Shown: positions 9,112 to 17,390 of the stretch, piece by piece
Numbering within the stretch: position 1 is the first letter of the stretch
How the letters are laid out: the number at the start of each line of letters is the position of its first letter
Origin: Aldehydirespirator sp965205155
GTDB lineage: Bacteria; Actinomycetota; Acidimicrobiia; Acidimicrobiales; Aldehydirespiratoraceae
Reading direction: 5' to 3'
DNA length: 64,000 nt
Assembly (NCBI GenBank): GCA_965205155.1
Contig: OZ242033.1
Coordinates: forward strand, 1,612,001 to 1,676,000
Notes under the pieces: generated by a model
The model's database searches: none
What the model was told of the DNA's origin: nothing
Seen by the model: only the letters and a program-made list of their open reading frames with translations
Made by a program: the position numbers and the translations under genes

Positions 9112-9465
9112 TCAGCCGCCGCTGTCGGCCGGCGCGTGGTGCGACGTCCGACGGGCGGCTCGGGCGATTCGCCACATGATGAAGGCGACCGCGACGGCTA
9201 CCGTCCCCAGGGTGACGAACTGCAGGCTCCCGCCCCGGTCGCCGGAGTGCTGGGGGTCTGGTCCGGGATCGGGTGAGCCGATGATCCGGTCGGCGCCGGC
9301 CGGAATCTCGTAGACGGGCCTCAAGTCGCCGCCGGTGTCGGCGGGCAGGGGCTCGTCCTCGCCCTCGTGAGCGGCCGCGCCGGAGTGGGCTCCTAGAAGC
9401 AGGGCCGCGGCCAGCACACAGGGGACAAGGGCTCTGCGTGCGGGCCTGCGTCGCCCGGCCCTCAT
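9112..9465 (-). CDS. small secreted/membrane protein, unknown function
   Basis: 117 residues: an Arg-rich N-terminus and hydrophobic segment (LVPCVLAAALLLGAHSGAAAHE) resembling a signal peptide cleaved before an acidic stretch, a Pro/Asp/Gly-rich middle, one transmembrane helix (FVTLGTVAVAVAFIMW) and a basic cytoplasmic tail ending HHAPADSGG. The topology is thus export signal, short outer domain, C-terminal anchor. The ATG overlaps the stop of the upstream SDR gene (ATGA), which fixes the start and suggests co-translation. No family recognised. Confidence 0.7.
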   Translation of the reverse strand: MRAGRRRPARRALVPCVLAAALLLGAHSGAAAHEGEDEPLPADTGGDLRPVYEIPAGADRIIGSPDPGPDPQHSGDRGGSLQFVTLGTVAVAVAFIMWRIARAARRTSHHAPADSGG

Positions 9466-10268
9466 GGCTTGGAGCCCGGCCGGTATTGGGCTACCTCGCC
9501 AGTGGTGACGGTCAGGTAGGACGGCACCTCGCCGCCGCCGTGCACCGGCACCGACGCCCCCGACATGAACGACGCCAACGGTGAGGCGCAGAACAGCACC
9601 ACGTCGGCAACCTCGTCCGGGTTCCCGAGCCGGCCGAGGGCCAGGGTCCCGCCTACCGCCTCGATGCCCGCCTCGTCGCCGTAGTAGAGGTGGGCCTGCT
9701 CGGTGCGCAGCAGGCCGACCATGACGCTGAGCACACGGATGGTCGGCCCCCACTCGTGGGCCAGCGTCTGGGTGAGGTTGTCGAGTCCTGCCTTGGCCGC
9801 TCCGTAGGCCGCACTGGCTGGGGTGGGGCGGATGCTGGACACCGACGAGATGTTGATGATCACCCCGCCGCCGTCCTGGGCGCTCATCACCGGGTGCACC
9901 GCCTGGGAGAAGGTCATCGGGGCCAGCAGGTTGAGGGCGATCACCTTCTCGTTGAAGCGGGGCGACACGGTGGCCGTCTCGGCGGGAGGAGCGCCGCCGG
10001 CATTGTTGACCAGCACGTCGATCCGACCGGTTACCGACACGGCCGCCTCGACCACCAGGTTGATCTGTTCGGGGTCGCGCACGTCGGCCGCCACGAAGGT
10101 TGCCTCCCGCCCGGCCGCGGCCACCGGCTCGGACGGAGTGCGCCGGGCGCACACCACGACATGGGCGCCGTGCTCGAGGAACCTGCCGGCGATGACGCGC
10201 CCGAGACCCGCAGTGCCGCCGGTGACGATCACGGTCCGGCCGGTCATGTCGAGAGGATTGTCGGGCAC
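9462..10268 (-). CDS. SDR-family NAD(P)-dependent oxidoreductase
   Basis: Classical short-chain dehydrogenase of 268 residues: cofactor motif TGGTAGLG, NNAG, catalytic Ser in INISSVSS and YGAAK. The GTG at 10268 is chosen because GGGGAGAG lies about six bases upstream; earlier starts add Pro-rich residues without homology. It is divergent from ipdA across 156 bp. Divergent SDR genes beside ipdAB are also seen in mycobacterial steroid-degradation (KstR2) regions, so a role in CoA-thioester or steroid-ring metabolism is a reasonable inference but not shown by motifs. Confidence 0.85.
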   Translation of the reverse strand: MPDNPLDMTGRTVIVTGGTAGLGRVIAGRFLEHGAHVVVCARRTPSEPVAAAGREATFVAADVRDPEQINLVVEAAVSVTGRIDVLVNNAGGAPPAETATVSPRFNEKVIALNLLAPMTFSQAVHPVMSAQDGGGVIINISSVSSIRPTPASAAYGAAKAGLDNLTQTLAHEWGPTIRVLSVMVGLLRTEQAHLYYGDEAGIEAVGGTLALGRLGNPDEVADVVLFCASPLASFMSGASVPVHGGGEVPSYLTVTTGEVAQYRPGSKP

Positions 10269-10354
10269 GCGGCTCTCCCCGGGGTTGGCAGGCCCTTCAG
10301 GCCGAGACTGCCTTGAAACTACCGCCCCAAGGGAATGGGCAGCGTTCTGCACGG

Positions 10355-10366
10355 TATGCGTGCATA
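10355..10366. promoter_or_regulatory. 12-bp inverted repeat in the SDR-ipdA divergent promoter
   Basis: TATGC-GT-GCATA, perfect arms with a 2-nt centre, lies midway between the divergent SDR and ipdA genes. It is the only clear dyad in this spacer and a candidate operator for a TetR-like repressor. It does not match the known mycobacterial KstR2 motif as I recall it. Confidence 0.35.
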
Positions 10367-10424
10367 TTGCTGCCAGTTCGCGCCGGTGGTAGCGCTGCCG
10401 ACTCGAACCCTCTACCGTCGGGCG

Positions 10425-11300
10425 GTGCCCGACAAGCGCATGACCGAGGATGAGGTGGTCGCCGAGCTGAGCAGCGGCATGACCATCGGCATCGGTGGCT
10501 GGGGCTCGCGCCGCAAGCCGATGTCACTGGTGCGGGCCATGCTCCGGAGCGATCTGTCCGATCTTCACGTCGTGAGCTACGGCGGACCGGACGTCGGCTT
10601 GCTGTGCGCCGCCGGCCGGGTCCGCAAGATCACTTACGGCTTCGTGTCGCTCGACTCCATCCCGCTCGAGCCCCACTTCCGGATCGCCCGCCAGACGGGC
10701 TCGGTGGAGGCCCGGGAGTTCGACGAGGGCGCCTTCTACCTGGGGCTGCTGGCGGCCGTGCACCGGGTGCCGTTCTACCCCACCAGGGCGGGGCTGGGAT
10801 CGGACATGCTCACCTACAACCCCGATCTCAAGACGGTGACCAGCCCCTACGGCGACGGCACCGAGCTGGTGGCGGTGCCCGCCTTCGACATCGACGTGTC
10901 GCTGGTGCACATGAACCGGGCCGACGCCGCCGGCAACGGTCAGTTCCTCGGGCCGGACCTGTACTTCGACGACCTGTTCGCCATGGCCGCCCAGCGCACG
11001 TTCATGTCGTGCGAGCGGGTGGTGGCCACCGAGGACCTGCTCAAGGAGGGCTCGGTCCACACGCTGAAGATCCCGCGCCTGCACACCGACGGCGTGGTGG
11101 AGGCGCCCGGCGGTGCCCACTTCACCGAGTGCCCACCCGACTACGGCCGCGACGAAGCCTTCCAGCGTGAGTACGCGGCCACCGCCCGCGACCCCGACGC
11201 CTGGGCCCGGTTCCGTGCCGGCTGGCTGGACCTCCCCTCCCACGACGACTACCGGGCTCGTCTGGCCGGGCGGACCGAATCCGAAGGAGCCGGTCGATGA
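10425..11300 (+). CDS. ipdA: CoA-transferase-family ring hydrolase, alpha subunit (IpdA)
   Basis: With IpdB, opens the last steroid ring of COCHEA-CoA in mycobacterial cholesterol breakdown. The 291 residues are close to the mycobacterial length and share recognisable segments: PDKR at the start, GMTIGIGGWGSRRKPM, YGGPDVGLLCAAG, YGFVSLDS, EAREFDEG, FYPTRAGLGS and VEAPGGAHFTECPPDYGRDE. GTG at 10425 matches the PDKR N-terminus of the family; ATG at 10440 is an alternative. The stop overlaps a 16-codon mini-ORF that runs into ipdB. Sequence identity to the mycobacterial protein is from memory of that protein, so substrate assignment is likely but inferred; other steroid-ring genes are not in this window. 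Confidence 0.85.
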   Translation: MPDKRMTEDEVVAELSSGMTIGIGGWGSRRKPMSLVRAMLRSDLSDLHVVSYGGPDVGLLCAAGRVRKITYGFVSLDSIPLEPHFRIARQTGSVEAREFDEGAFYLGLLAAVHRVPFYPTRAGLGSDMLTYNPDLKTVTSPYGDGTELVAVPAFDIDVSLVHMNRADAAGNGQFLGPDLYFDDLFAMAAQRTFMSCERVVATEDLLKEGSVHTLKIPRLHTDGVVEAPGGAHFTECPPDYGRDEAFQREYAATARDPDAWARFRAGWLDLPSHDDYRARLAGRTESEGAGR

Positions 11301-11347
11301 GCGGACCCGTTCCCGCCCGGGTGTTCGGATCGGAGAAGGCGCCATGA
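11297..11347 (+). other. mini-ORF (16 codons) bridging ipdA and ipdB
   Basis: Starts at an ATG in the ipdA stop (ATGA) and ends with TGA in the ipdB start (ATGA). The first seven bases, ATGAGCG, equal those of ipdB, and both starts follow purine-rich GAAGGAG / GGAGAAGG stretches. The internal GGAGAAGG is the ribosome-binding site of ipdB. Same architecture as the other bridging mini-ORFs; function not known. Confidence 0.45.
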
Positions 11348-12123
11348 GCGAGGCGACGATCGACGAGATCTGTCTGGTTGCCCTGGCCGAGGCCTTCCGG
11401 GGGGACGGGGAGCTGCTGTGCCATCCGATGGGTCCGTTCCCGGTGGCGGCGGGCAGGCTGGCCCGGGCCAGCTTCGAGCCCGACCTCATGCTCACAGACA
11501 CGATCGCCTATGCCGTTGTCGGCACGCTGCCGCTGGGGGCGACCGTCACCCATCCCGGCGGGGCTGACGAGGACATCGTGGTCGAGGGCTACCTGCCGTT
11601 CCGCACGGTCTTCGATCAGGCGTGGTCCGGGAACCGCCATGTAGTGATGGGCGCCAGCCAGATCGACCGCCACGGCAACCAGAACTTCGCCGCCATCGGC
11701 GACTACCGGAAGCCCAAGGCCCAGCTCCTCGGACTGCGGGGCGCGCCCGGCAACGTCATCAACCACACCACCAGCTACTGGATCCCCAACCAGGCCCGAG
11801 CCTTCGTCGAGAGCGTCGACGTGGTGTCCGGTCCGGGCTATGACCGGGTGGCGGCGCTGCCCGAGCCGAGTGGGCGCTTCCATGAGATCCGCAGGGTCGT
11901 GACCGAGCTGGCCGCCTTCGACTTCGAGACGCCCGACCGCACCATGCGCCTGCGGTCCATCCATCCCGGCACATCTCTCGACGAGGTGCTGGCGGCCAGC
12001 CCCTTCGAGCTGACGGTGCCCGACGAGGTTCCGGCCAGCCGCCTGCCCACCGCCGAGGAGCTACGCCTCATCCGCGAGGTGATCGACCCCAACGGCATCC
12101 GCAAGCACGAGTTCCGCTCGTAG
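11344..12123 (+). CDS. ipdB: CoA-transferase-family ring hydrolase, beta subunit (IpdB)
   Basis: Partner of IpdA in the heterodimeric hydrolase acting on the terminal steroid-ring CoA intermediate. The 259 residues show the family pattern EICLVALAEAFRGDGE, DLMLTDTIA, EGYLPFRTVFD, HVVMGASQIDRHGNQN, LRGAPGNVINHTTSYWI and the C-terminal LPTAEELRLIREVIDPNGIRKHEFRS. ATG at 11344 with GGAGAAGG five bases upstream fits the family N-terminus. Cytoplasmic. Together with IpdA this suggests steroid or hydroxyindane-type degradation in the organism. Confidence 0.85.
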   Translation: MSEATIDEICLVALAEAFRGDGELLCHPMGPFPVAAGRLARASFEPDLMLTDTIAYAVVGTLPLGATVTHPGGADEDIVVEGYLPFRTVFDQAWSGNRHVVMGASQIDRHGNQNFAAIGDYRKPKAQLLGLRGAPGNVINHTTSYWIPNQARAFVESVDVVSGPGYDRVAALPEPSGRFHEIRRVVTELAAFDFETPDRTMRLRSIHPGTSLDEVLAASPFELTVPDEVPASRLPTAEELRLIREVIDPNGIRKHEFRS

Positions 12124-12155
12124 GGTTCAGCCGCCATCGTGGCGGCGGGAAGCGG

Positions 12156-12698
12156 GTGACGACCATGGGGGAGCGGCCAGTGGTGTACATGGTGTGCACC
12201 GGCAATGCGGCCCGCTCGCCGATGGCGGCGGCCATGCTGCGGCACTTGGACGACGATGCCCAGATCGACGTTCGCAGCGCGGGCATCCTCACGCTGGAAG
12301 GTCATCCCATAGGCGCCCGCACCCGGTCGGCGCTGGCCCGCCACGGGCTCGTCGACCACGCCCACCGATCGCGGCAGTTCCGCGGCGCCGATGCGGCCGA
12401 AGCCGATCTGGTGGTGGTGATGGAGCCGCTGCATCTGCGCTGGATCCGCCGCAACGTTCCCGAGGCAGCCCCGATCACCGGGTCCTTACGCCGGCTGGCC
12501 CGGGACTTGGTCCCACCTCAGGGCGGGGCTGACGCTGGTGACCTCGGCCGGAGGGTAAGGGCGCTCGAGCTGGACACGCTGGAGCCGGAGCCATGGGAGG
12601 AGATCGTCGATCCCGGCGCCGGGGAGCAGGACGACTTCGACCGCTGCTCCGACGAGCTGCGTCTGCTAGTGGCCGAACTGCATCGACGCCTGGCCTGA
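12156..12698 (+). CDS. low-molecular-weight protein-tyrosine phosphatase family protein
   Basis: Cys-dependent phosphatase of the LMW-PTP/arsenate reductase fold, 180 residues. The N-terminal P-loop VCTGNAARSPMA contains the C-x5-R-S catalytic signature (CTGNAARS), and IVDPGAG near residue 150 supplies the family's general-acid Asp in the DP motif. A region of about 40 residues before the DP loop is longer than in minimal LMW-PTPs. Start GTG (12156) has GGGAAG upstream; ATG at 12165 is an alternative. Followed 8 bp later by azlC, possibly in one transcript. Whether it dephosphorylates proteins or sugars is unknown. Confidence 0.85.
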   Translation: MTTMGERPVVYMVCTGNAARSPMAAAMLRHLDDDAQIDVRSAGILTLEGHPIGARTRSALARHGLVDHAHRSRQFRGADAAEADLVVVMEPLHLRWIRRNVPEAAPITGSLRRLARDLVPPQGGADAGDLGRRVRALELDTLEPEPWEEIVDPGAGEQDDFDRCSDELRLLVAELHRRLA

Positions 12699-12706
12699 TC
12701 GAAGAC

Positions 12707-13426
12707 ATGTGGGCCCGCCTGCAGCCGTACTGGCGCGACGGTCTGACGATGAGCCTGGCGGTCGGGGTGATCGGTGTGACTTTCGGCGTATTCGCCGATG
12801 CGGCCGGGTTCGACCTGGCTCAGATCGTCGTGATGTCGGCCCTGGCCTGCGCCGGGGCGGCACAGTTCGTGGTGGTGGGCGTGATCGACAGCGGCGGAAC
12901 CGAGGTCGCGGCCGTCGGCTCGGCCCTGCTGCTGGTTGCCCGCTACGCGCTGTACGGGCCCGTGGTGCGGCGCTTCCTGCCTCCGTCGCGGCTGGGACGG
13001 CTGGTCGCGGCCCAGTTCGTGATCGATCAGAGCACCGCCATGGCTGTGGCGCAGACCAACCGTCGAGACGGCTCGGGGGCCTTCTGGTTCACCGGTGTCA
13101 CCCTCTGGCTGTGCTGGATAGCGGGGTCGGTGGCCGGAACCGCGCTCGGCGGGATCATGGGCAACTCCGAGACATGGGGGTTCGACGCAGCGCTGCCGGC
13201 GATATTCGTCGCTCTTGTGGCTCCCCACCTGAGGGCACCGGAGGGCCGGGTTGCGGCTCTGGTGGCTGCGGCCGTGGCGTTGGGTGCGGTTCCGTTGACC
13301 GCACCCGGCGTTCCGATACTGCTGTCGGTGGTGGCTCTGGCGCCCGCGGCGCTCGTCCGGGGTCGACGGGAGCGGCGTTCGGCCGGTGGGGGAGAGGCCG
13401 AACCGGAACGGGGGGCAACCCGGTGA
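12707..13426 (+). CDS. azlC: AzlC-family permease subunit (branched-chain amino acid exporter)
   Basis: Large subunit of the two-component AzlCD/YgaZH exporter family, 239 residues with multiple hydrophobic helices. Family features: DGLTMSLAVGVIGVTFGVFA, the SALACAGAAQFVVVGVI segment, ARYALYGPVVRRFLP and AAQFVIDQSTA. The ATG at 12707 begins the first conserved helix; longer in-frame extensions run inside the phosphatase gene and are not conserved. The C-terminal tail is Arg/Glu/Gly-rich. The GTGA overlap with azlD couples the two subunits. Confidence 0.9.
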   Translation: MWARLQPYWRDGLTMSLAVGVIGVTFGVFADAAGFDLAQIVVMSALACAGAAQFVVVGVIDSGGTEVAAVGSALLLVARYALYGPVVRRFLPPSRLGRLVAAQFVIDQSTAMAVAQTNRRDGSGAFWFTGVTLWLCWIAGSVAGTALGGIMGNSETWGFDAALPAIFVALVAPHLRAPEGRVAALVAAAVALGAVPLTAPGVPILLSVVALAPAALVRGRRERRSAGGGEAEPERGATR

Positions 13427-13722
13427 GCTGGCCGATGCTGTTCGCGCTGGCCGCGGGTGTCTATGGCATCAGAGTCCTGGGCGTCACCACGCCCGGAAGG
13501 ATCGTCGAGCAGCGGCTGGGGCCGCTGGTGTCGCTGCTGCCGGTCACCCTGTTCTCGGCGCTGGTGGCGTTGATGACGTGGGAGAGGGCGGGCGAACTGG
13601 TACTGGACGCCAGGGTCGTCGGAGTCGTCGCGGCGGCTCTGGCGGCCTGGCGGAGAGCATCCATGGTGGTGGTCATCCTGGTGGCCATGTGCGTGACGGC
13701 AGGACTGCGGGCACTGACCTGA
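13423..13722 (+). CDS. azlD: AzlD-family small permease subunit
   Basis: 99-residue membrane protein with three to four helices, the usual size of AzlD/YgaH. It includes GVYGIRVLG near the N-terminus, ALVALMTWERAG in the middle and the C-terminal ASMVVVILVAMCVTAGLR. The GTG start lies within the azlC stop codon. Exports branched-chain amino acids with AzlC in characterised homologues. The end is convergent with the isochorismatase-type gene 38 bp away; a small CGCGA-TC-TCGCG dyad lies between them. Confidence 0.88.
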   Translation: MSWPMLFALAAGVYGIRVLGVTTPGRIVEQRLGPLVSLLPVTLFSALVALMTWERAGELVLDARVVGVVAAALAAWRRASMVVVILVAMCVTAGLRALT

Positions 13723-13760
13723 CCGCGATCTCGCGACGACGGGCCCCAAGCGTCTGTGAA

Positions 13761-14480
13761 CTACTGGAGCGCGGCCAGGAAGGCTGAGCGTTCCGCGGTC
13801 GCGCCGAGCGGGTTGATGCGGAAGGACTCCAGGGTCGACGCGGTGCGGGCCTCGGACACGTCGGCCACGCAGTCGGTGAGCACCAGGCAGTCGTAGCCCC
13901 GGTCGTTGGCCTCGCGAACTGTCGCGCTCACGCAGCAGTCTGCGGTCGTCCCCATGGCCACCAGCAGATCGATGCCGCGGTCGCGGAGTCGCCGGTCGAG
14001 ATCAGTCGAATGGAACGCTCCGTGGCTCGGCTTGTCGATCACCCACTCGCCGGGCACCGGGGCCACGGACTCCACGATCTGCCACCCGGGTTCGCCCCGC
14101 ACCTGGAGCCGCCCGTAATGACCCTGCCGTCCGACCGGGTGCCCCCGAGCGATCGCCCTGGCCACCTTCGTCGGCGGGCAGTCCGACAGGTCGGCGCGGT
14201 ACCCCTCGCGGGTGTGAACGACGAGCATTCCCGCCGCCCTGGCCGCGGCGAGGACCTCGGCCACCGGTTCGAGCGCGGACCGGATGTGAGCGGTGTCGAG
14301 CCCGATGTCGGCGAAGAACCCGTCCGGAGCGCAGTAGTCGACCTGCCAATCGATGCTCAATAGTGCGCAACGGCCGATTTCGAACGAACCGATGATCGGC
14401 CACTGGTACTGCTCGGCGGACACCTTCTCCGACACGCGAGCAGCCTTGCAGATGGACGGCCGCCGGACCACACGACTCAT
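13761..14480 (-). CDS. isochorismatase-family cysteine hydrolase
   Basis: Cytoplasmic amidohydrolase-type enzyme, 239 residues. The catalytic Asp is in LLSIDWQVDYC, the Lys likely in CPPTKVARAI, and the nucleophilic Cys in GTTADCCVSATVREA, giving the Asp-Lys-Cys triad of the family. Homologues act on N-carbamoyl amides such as biuret, ureidoacrylate or N-carbamoylsarcosine, or on nicotinamide. The insertion with GWQIVESVAPVPGEWVIDKPSHGAF is typical of the biuret/ureidoacrylate branch. The gene is isolated from other catabolic genes here, so substrate is open. The start codon may be ATG 14480 or a GTG 15 codons in. Confidence 0.85.
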   Translation of the reverse strand: MSRVVRRPSICKAARVSEKVSAEQYQWPIIGSFEIGRCALLSIDWQVDYCAPDGFFADIGLDTAHIRSALEPVAEVLAAARAAGMLVVHTREGYRADLSDCPPTKVARAIARGHPVGRQGHYGRLQVRGEPGWQIVESVAPVPGEWVIDKPSHGAFHSTDLDRRLRDRGIDLLVAMGTTADCCVSATVREANDRGYDCLVLTDCVADVSEARTASTLESFRINPLGATAERSAFLAALQ

Positions 14481-14510
14481 TGCTCGCTGCGCCTGGCAGG
14501 CGGGTTCCGA

Positions 14511-16310
14511 TCAGCTCGACGGCTCGATGGCAACCTCGTAGGCGTAGCCGTCGTCTCGGGTGACCGTGATGGTGTAGCCACGCACGGTGACCGATTCCCC
14601 GAGGGTAAGGAACGGGAACCTGTTGATCTGGCCGTTGCCGGTGTCTCCTGCGACCTTGACCGGCAGCTCGCCGGTGCCGATGCGGGCATCAACGGTGTAC
14701 ACGAGCACGCCCTCGACGGTATGCTCCGACCCCCAGTCCTCCCTGTAGAGGTCGCTGCCCGACGGCCCGCTGCTCGGTTCGACGGCTGGCGTGACCGTGT
14801 AGTCGTAGCCCAGCGCCCGCCGATTCTCGACGACGATTTGTTCGTGCTCGTTCAGCGATACCGCGATCATGGCGGTGCCGCGTCCGGGCTGTGCGATCGG
14901 GTTGAGGACTGCCGTGGTCGCGTCCCCGGTGATGCACTCCATACTCCAGGGGTCCAACCAGTCGAGCTGCCACCGGCTCCAAGCAAGCATCTCGACCATC
15001 GTCACCGCAGTTGTCGATACTGCAGAGTCCTCGAAGGGCGATTGGACCCACAGGCTCATCAGGCCGAGACGGAATGAGATCGCCGTCCAGTCCGGGGACT
15101 GATGGCGGCTGTAGTCGTAGGGGTAGAAGTCGAGGAGGCCGAAGTTGTGCGTCAGTTCGTGGGCGGCGACCAGACCCCAGTTCCACGGAGAGCCGTCATC
15201 GGCGGGATGGGTGTTGATCCTGAACGTGGACAGATTCTGTCCGTCGGCATGGGCCGAGCCCAGAGCCAGGCCCCGCCCAAAGTGCGCGCTGGGGAAGATC
15301 GTCAAGACGATGTCCGTATCGGAGAAGTCGTAGGTGTCATCGGCAAGCCGTACGGACTCAGCGCTGGCACTGGGCCAGAGACCGCTGGCCCCCGCGGCGT
15401 CGGGCGAGATGTAGTCGGTGGACGGCTCAGAAGAGCGGAGCCAGCGGTGCACGACGTCAATCTCGAGTCGGAGCCGTCCGTAGCTGGACGCTTCGAGGTA
15501 CTGCTCCATGTAACCGAGCCCGGGCTCGATCTCCTCGTGTGTCGTGTAGGTCGCTTGCGCGTCGGGAAAGTCCATGAACAGCACGGTCATGTCCACCCGG
15601 CCCGATGACGGCGCAGCCGATTCCATCAGCGGGAAGCCTGCAGTGAGATATCCCTGGCTGGATGGCTTGCAGGCGCGCCTGCTGTGGTGTTCGGCGCGAT
15701 GCAGGAACGTCGCCATCTGGCCTCTGGTCGTGGCTTGGTCCGGGCAGAAGAGGCTGCCGTCGCCGCACCCCTTGGTGATGCCTGACGCGCTGAGCTTGGC
15801 TACATCAGCGGCATACCAGGCGTCGGAGGGCGCATCGCCGAAGTTTGGATCGGGTCCTTCAGGCAGGCCGTAGGCGCGGGAGAGGAAGGCGGCCATTTGA
15901 GCCCGGTCCACCTCGGTGTCGGGACAGAAGTTCGTGCCGTCGCCGCACCCGTGGGTCACACCGATCTCAGCGAGCCGCTCGATGAAGGCGGCGTGCGGAT
16001 GCGACGCGTCCACGTCCGCGAAGCGTGTGGCCGCGACCGGTGCGGGGTCCGCGCTGTCGAGGACCCGTACCATCCAGACGGCCATGGTCGCCCGGTCCAA
16101 GGGTTCATCCGGGCAGAACCCTTCGTCGCATTCGGTTCCCGCGAAGATTCTCGCGTCGGCTAGGGCGGCCACGGGCGCCGTGTAGAAGGCGTCGACAGGC
16201 GTGTCTGGGTAAGGCTCATCATCTTGCGCGGCGGCCGGTGCGGCCGCGAGGAGTGATACAGAGGCAAGAACAGCCGCAACCGCGACGGCTCGTACGGTGT
16301 TGCGGCGCAC
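14511..16310 (-). CDS. secreted S-layer-like repeat protein with M6-type zinc metalloprotease domain
   Basis: 599 residues. Signal peptide 1-29 (ends AAPAAAQ). Three S-layer-homology-like repeats follow at ~38-85, 96-150 and 158-210, each with the Cys pair pattern GCGDG..FCPD and DRAQMAAFL typical of Acidimicrobiia surface proteins. Then comes a peptidase domain with HELTHNFGLLD at 384-394, the HExxHxxGxxD zinc site shared by metzincin-like M6/InhA peptidases. The C-terminal part is beta-rich. It is expected to be exported and held to the cell envelope by the repeats, acting as a surface protease. Single gene, flanked by an SDR gene upstream on the same strand. Confidence 0.85.
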   Translation of the reverse strand: MRRNTVRAVAVAAVLASVSLLAAAPAAAQDDEPYPDTPVDAFYTAPVAALADARIFAGTECDEGFCPDEPLDRATMAVWMVRVLDSADPAPVAATRFADVDASHPHAAFIERLAEIGVTHGCGDGTNFCPDTEVDRAQMAAFLSRAYGLPEGPDPNFGDAPSDAWYAADVAKLSASGITKGCGDGSLFCPDQATTRGQMATFLHRAEHHSRRACKPSSQGYLTAGFPLMESAAPSSGRVDMTVLFMDFPDAQATYTTHEEIEPGLGYMEQYLEASSYGRLRLEIDVVHRWLRSSEPSTDYISPDAAGASGLWPSASAESVRLADDTYDFSDTDIVLTIFPSAHFGRGLALGSAHADGQNLSTFRINTHPADDGSPWNWGLVAAHELTHNFGLLDFYPYDYSRHQSPDWTAISFRLGLMSLWVQSPFEDSAVSTTAVTMVEMLAWSRWQLDWLDPWSMECITGDATTAVLNPIAQPGRGTAMIAVSLNEHEQIVVENRRALGYDYTVTPAVEPSSGPSGSDLYREDWGSEHTVEGVLVYTVDARIGTGELPVKVAGDTGNGQINRFPFLTLGESVTVRGYTITVTRDDGYAYEVAIEPSS

Positions 16311-16376
16311 GGCGAGAACCTAGTTGCGGCAGGCGAGGTGCCCCAGGCGATGCTCCCTCGACGGAGAACTCGCCTC

Positions 16377-17180
16377 CTAGACGGTGAAGGAGCGGGGCCA
16401 GTCGTCGGAGCGGATCAGGGCGTCGGTGCCGCCGTCGACGTAGAACACCGAGCCGCAGGCGAACCTCGCCACCGGTGACAGCAGGAACTCCACCCACTGC
16501 GCCAGAGCGTCGGGGTCGGGCGTCTCGGGCACCGGGACCGGGAACGCCTCAATGAGCGGGCCGTACACCTCGTCGTCCTGGAGCCGGCGCAGCATCGGGG
16601 TGTCCACCGGCCCAGGTGCGATCACGTTGAGCCGGATGCCCTCGCCCACCCACGGCTCGGTGACCGCGGCCCGGCGGCACCAGCGGGTGACGGCCAGCTT
16701 GGCGCCCGTGTAGGCGACGGTCGGAGCGAACACCGGGTCGACCTCGTTCACGATGTCCACCGCGTCCTCTTCTCGACCCTCCAGGTAGGCGGCCGCCAAC
16801 TCGTCGGGCAGGTTCGGCGTGGTGGTCGACGAGTTCGACCCGAACTGCACAACCTGGGCCGAGCCCGAGGCGGCCAGCGCGGGCCGCAGCCCCTCCAGCA
16901 GGGCCACCGATCCGAAGTAGTTGACCCGGGCTATCAGCTCTCCCGCCACCGGCGGGCCCAGACCCGCCGCCGAGACCGCGCCGTCGAGGACTGCACCGGC
17001 CGCGTCGACAACGGCGTCGACCGCTTCGGCCCGACCCTTGGCCGTTCCCAGGTCGGCGCACACCTCCGCGTCACGCCGGTCGATGCCGATCACCTGGTGT
17101 CCCGCCGCCTCGAGCCGGGACCGGGTGGCGGCCCCCATGCCCGAGGCCGAACCGCTGATTGCGTAGATGCCCATCCGCAT
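16377..17180 (-). CDS. SDR of the 3-alpha-hydroxysteroid dehydrogenase/carbonyl reductase type
   Basis: 267-residue short-chain dehydrogenase of the short-N-terminal 3alpha-HSD/CR subgroup: ISGSASGMGAATRSRLEAAGH at the cofactor site, IGIDRRDAEVCADL, an atypical AAGLGPP in place of NNAG, the insertion with YLEGREEDAVDIV before the catalytic YTGAKLAVTRW, and NVIAPGPVDTPML. It closely resembles the Comamonas 3alpha-HSD plan. The start ATG 17180 has AAGG upstream; ATG 17174 is possible. Steroid or xenobiotic carbonyls are likely substrates by family. Its promoter side carries a copy of the dispersed 90-bp repeat. Confidence 0.85.
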   Translation of the reverse strand: MRMGIYAISGSASGMGAATRSRLEAAGHQVIGIDRRDAEVCADLGTAKGRAEAVDAVVDAAGAVLDGAVSAAGLGPPVAGELIARVNYFGSVALLEGLRPALAASGSAQVVQFGSNSSTTTPNLPDELAAAYLEGREEDAVDIVNEVDPVFAPTVAYTGAKLAVTRWCRRAAVTEPWVGEGIRLNVIAPGPVDTPMLRRLQDDEVYGPLIEAFPVPVPETPDPDALAQWVEFLLSPVARFACGSVFYVDGGTDALIRSDDWPRSFTV

Positions 17181-17244
17181 ATCCTGCCTTGCGAACAGCG
17201 CGGATTGGTGACCATCAGTGGCGCCAGCGCGCGGCTTGGTGTTT

Positions 17245-17340
17245 CCCGCTCCTGTTCGCTGCGCTCACGGGCCGCTCGGGCCACGGCCTCGCTCAGCGAT
17301 GGGCAGGATTCGTGGAGTTTGGCCTATCCGCTCGGCCTCT
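17245..17340 (+). repeat. dispersed intergenic repeat, copy A
   Basis: Copy of a ~90 bp element beginning CCCGCTCCTGTTCGCTGCGC and ending CCGCTCGGCCTCT, between the divergent SDR and DinB-like genes. The first ~48 bp match the other copies closely. The middle (GCTCAGCGATGGG...) has diverged from the CGCCCGTATG core and lost the right arm of its hairpin. An AGCGCGGATTG block about 40 bp upstream (17197-17210) is shared with copy B, so homology extends further on that side. Confidence 0.75.
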
Positions 17341-17390
17341 GGCCAGCGGCGAGTGTCGCGACTAGCCGATCAGAGGGCCAGACTGGGACC

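Noticed and set aside
13724..13735. Terminator between azlD and the isochorismatase-type gene
   Set aside because: CGCGA-TC-TCGCG has too short a loop and no T-run; I could not support it as a terminator.
17218..17340. Small coding genes within the dispersed repeats (for example frames reading ARAARERSEQER on the opposite strand)
   Set aside because: The frames exist only because the repeat is GC-rich; their ends differ between copies and no start sites are shared, so the element is better seen as a non-coding repeat.
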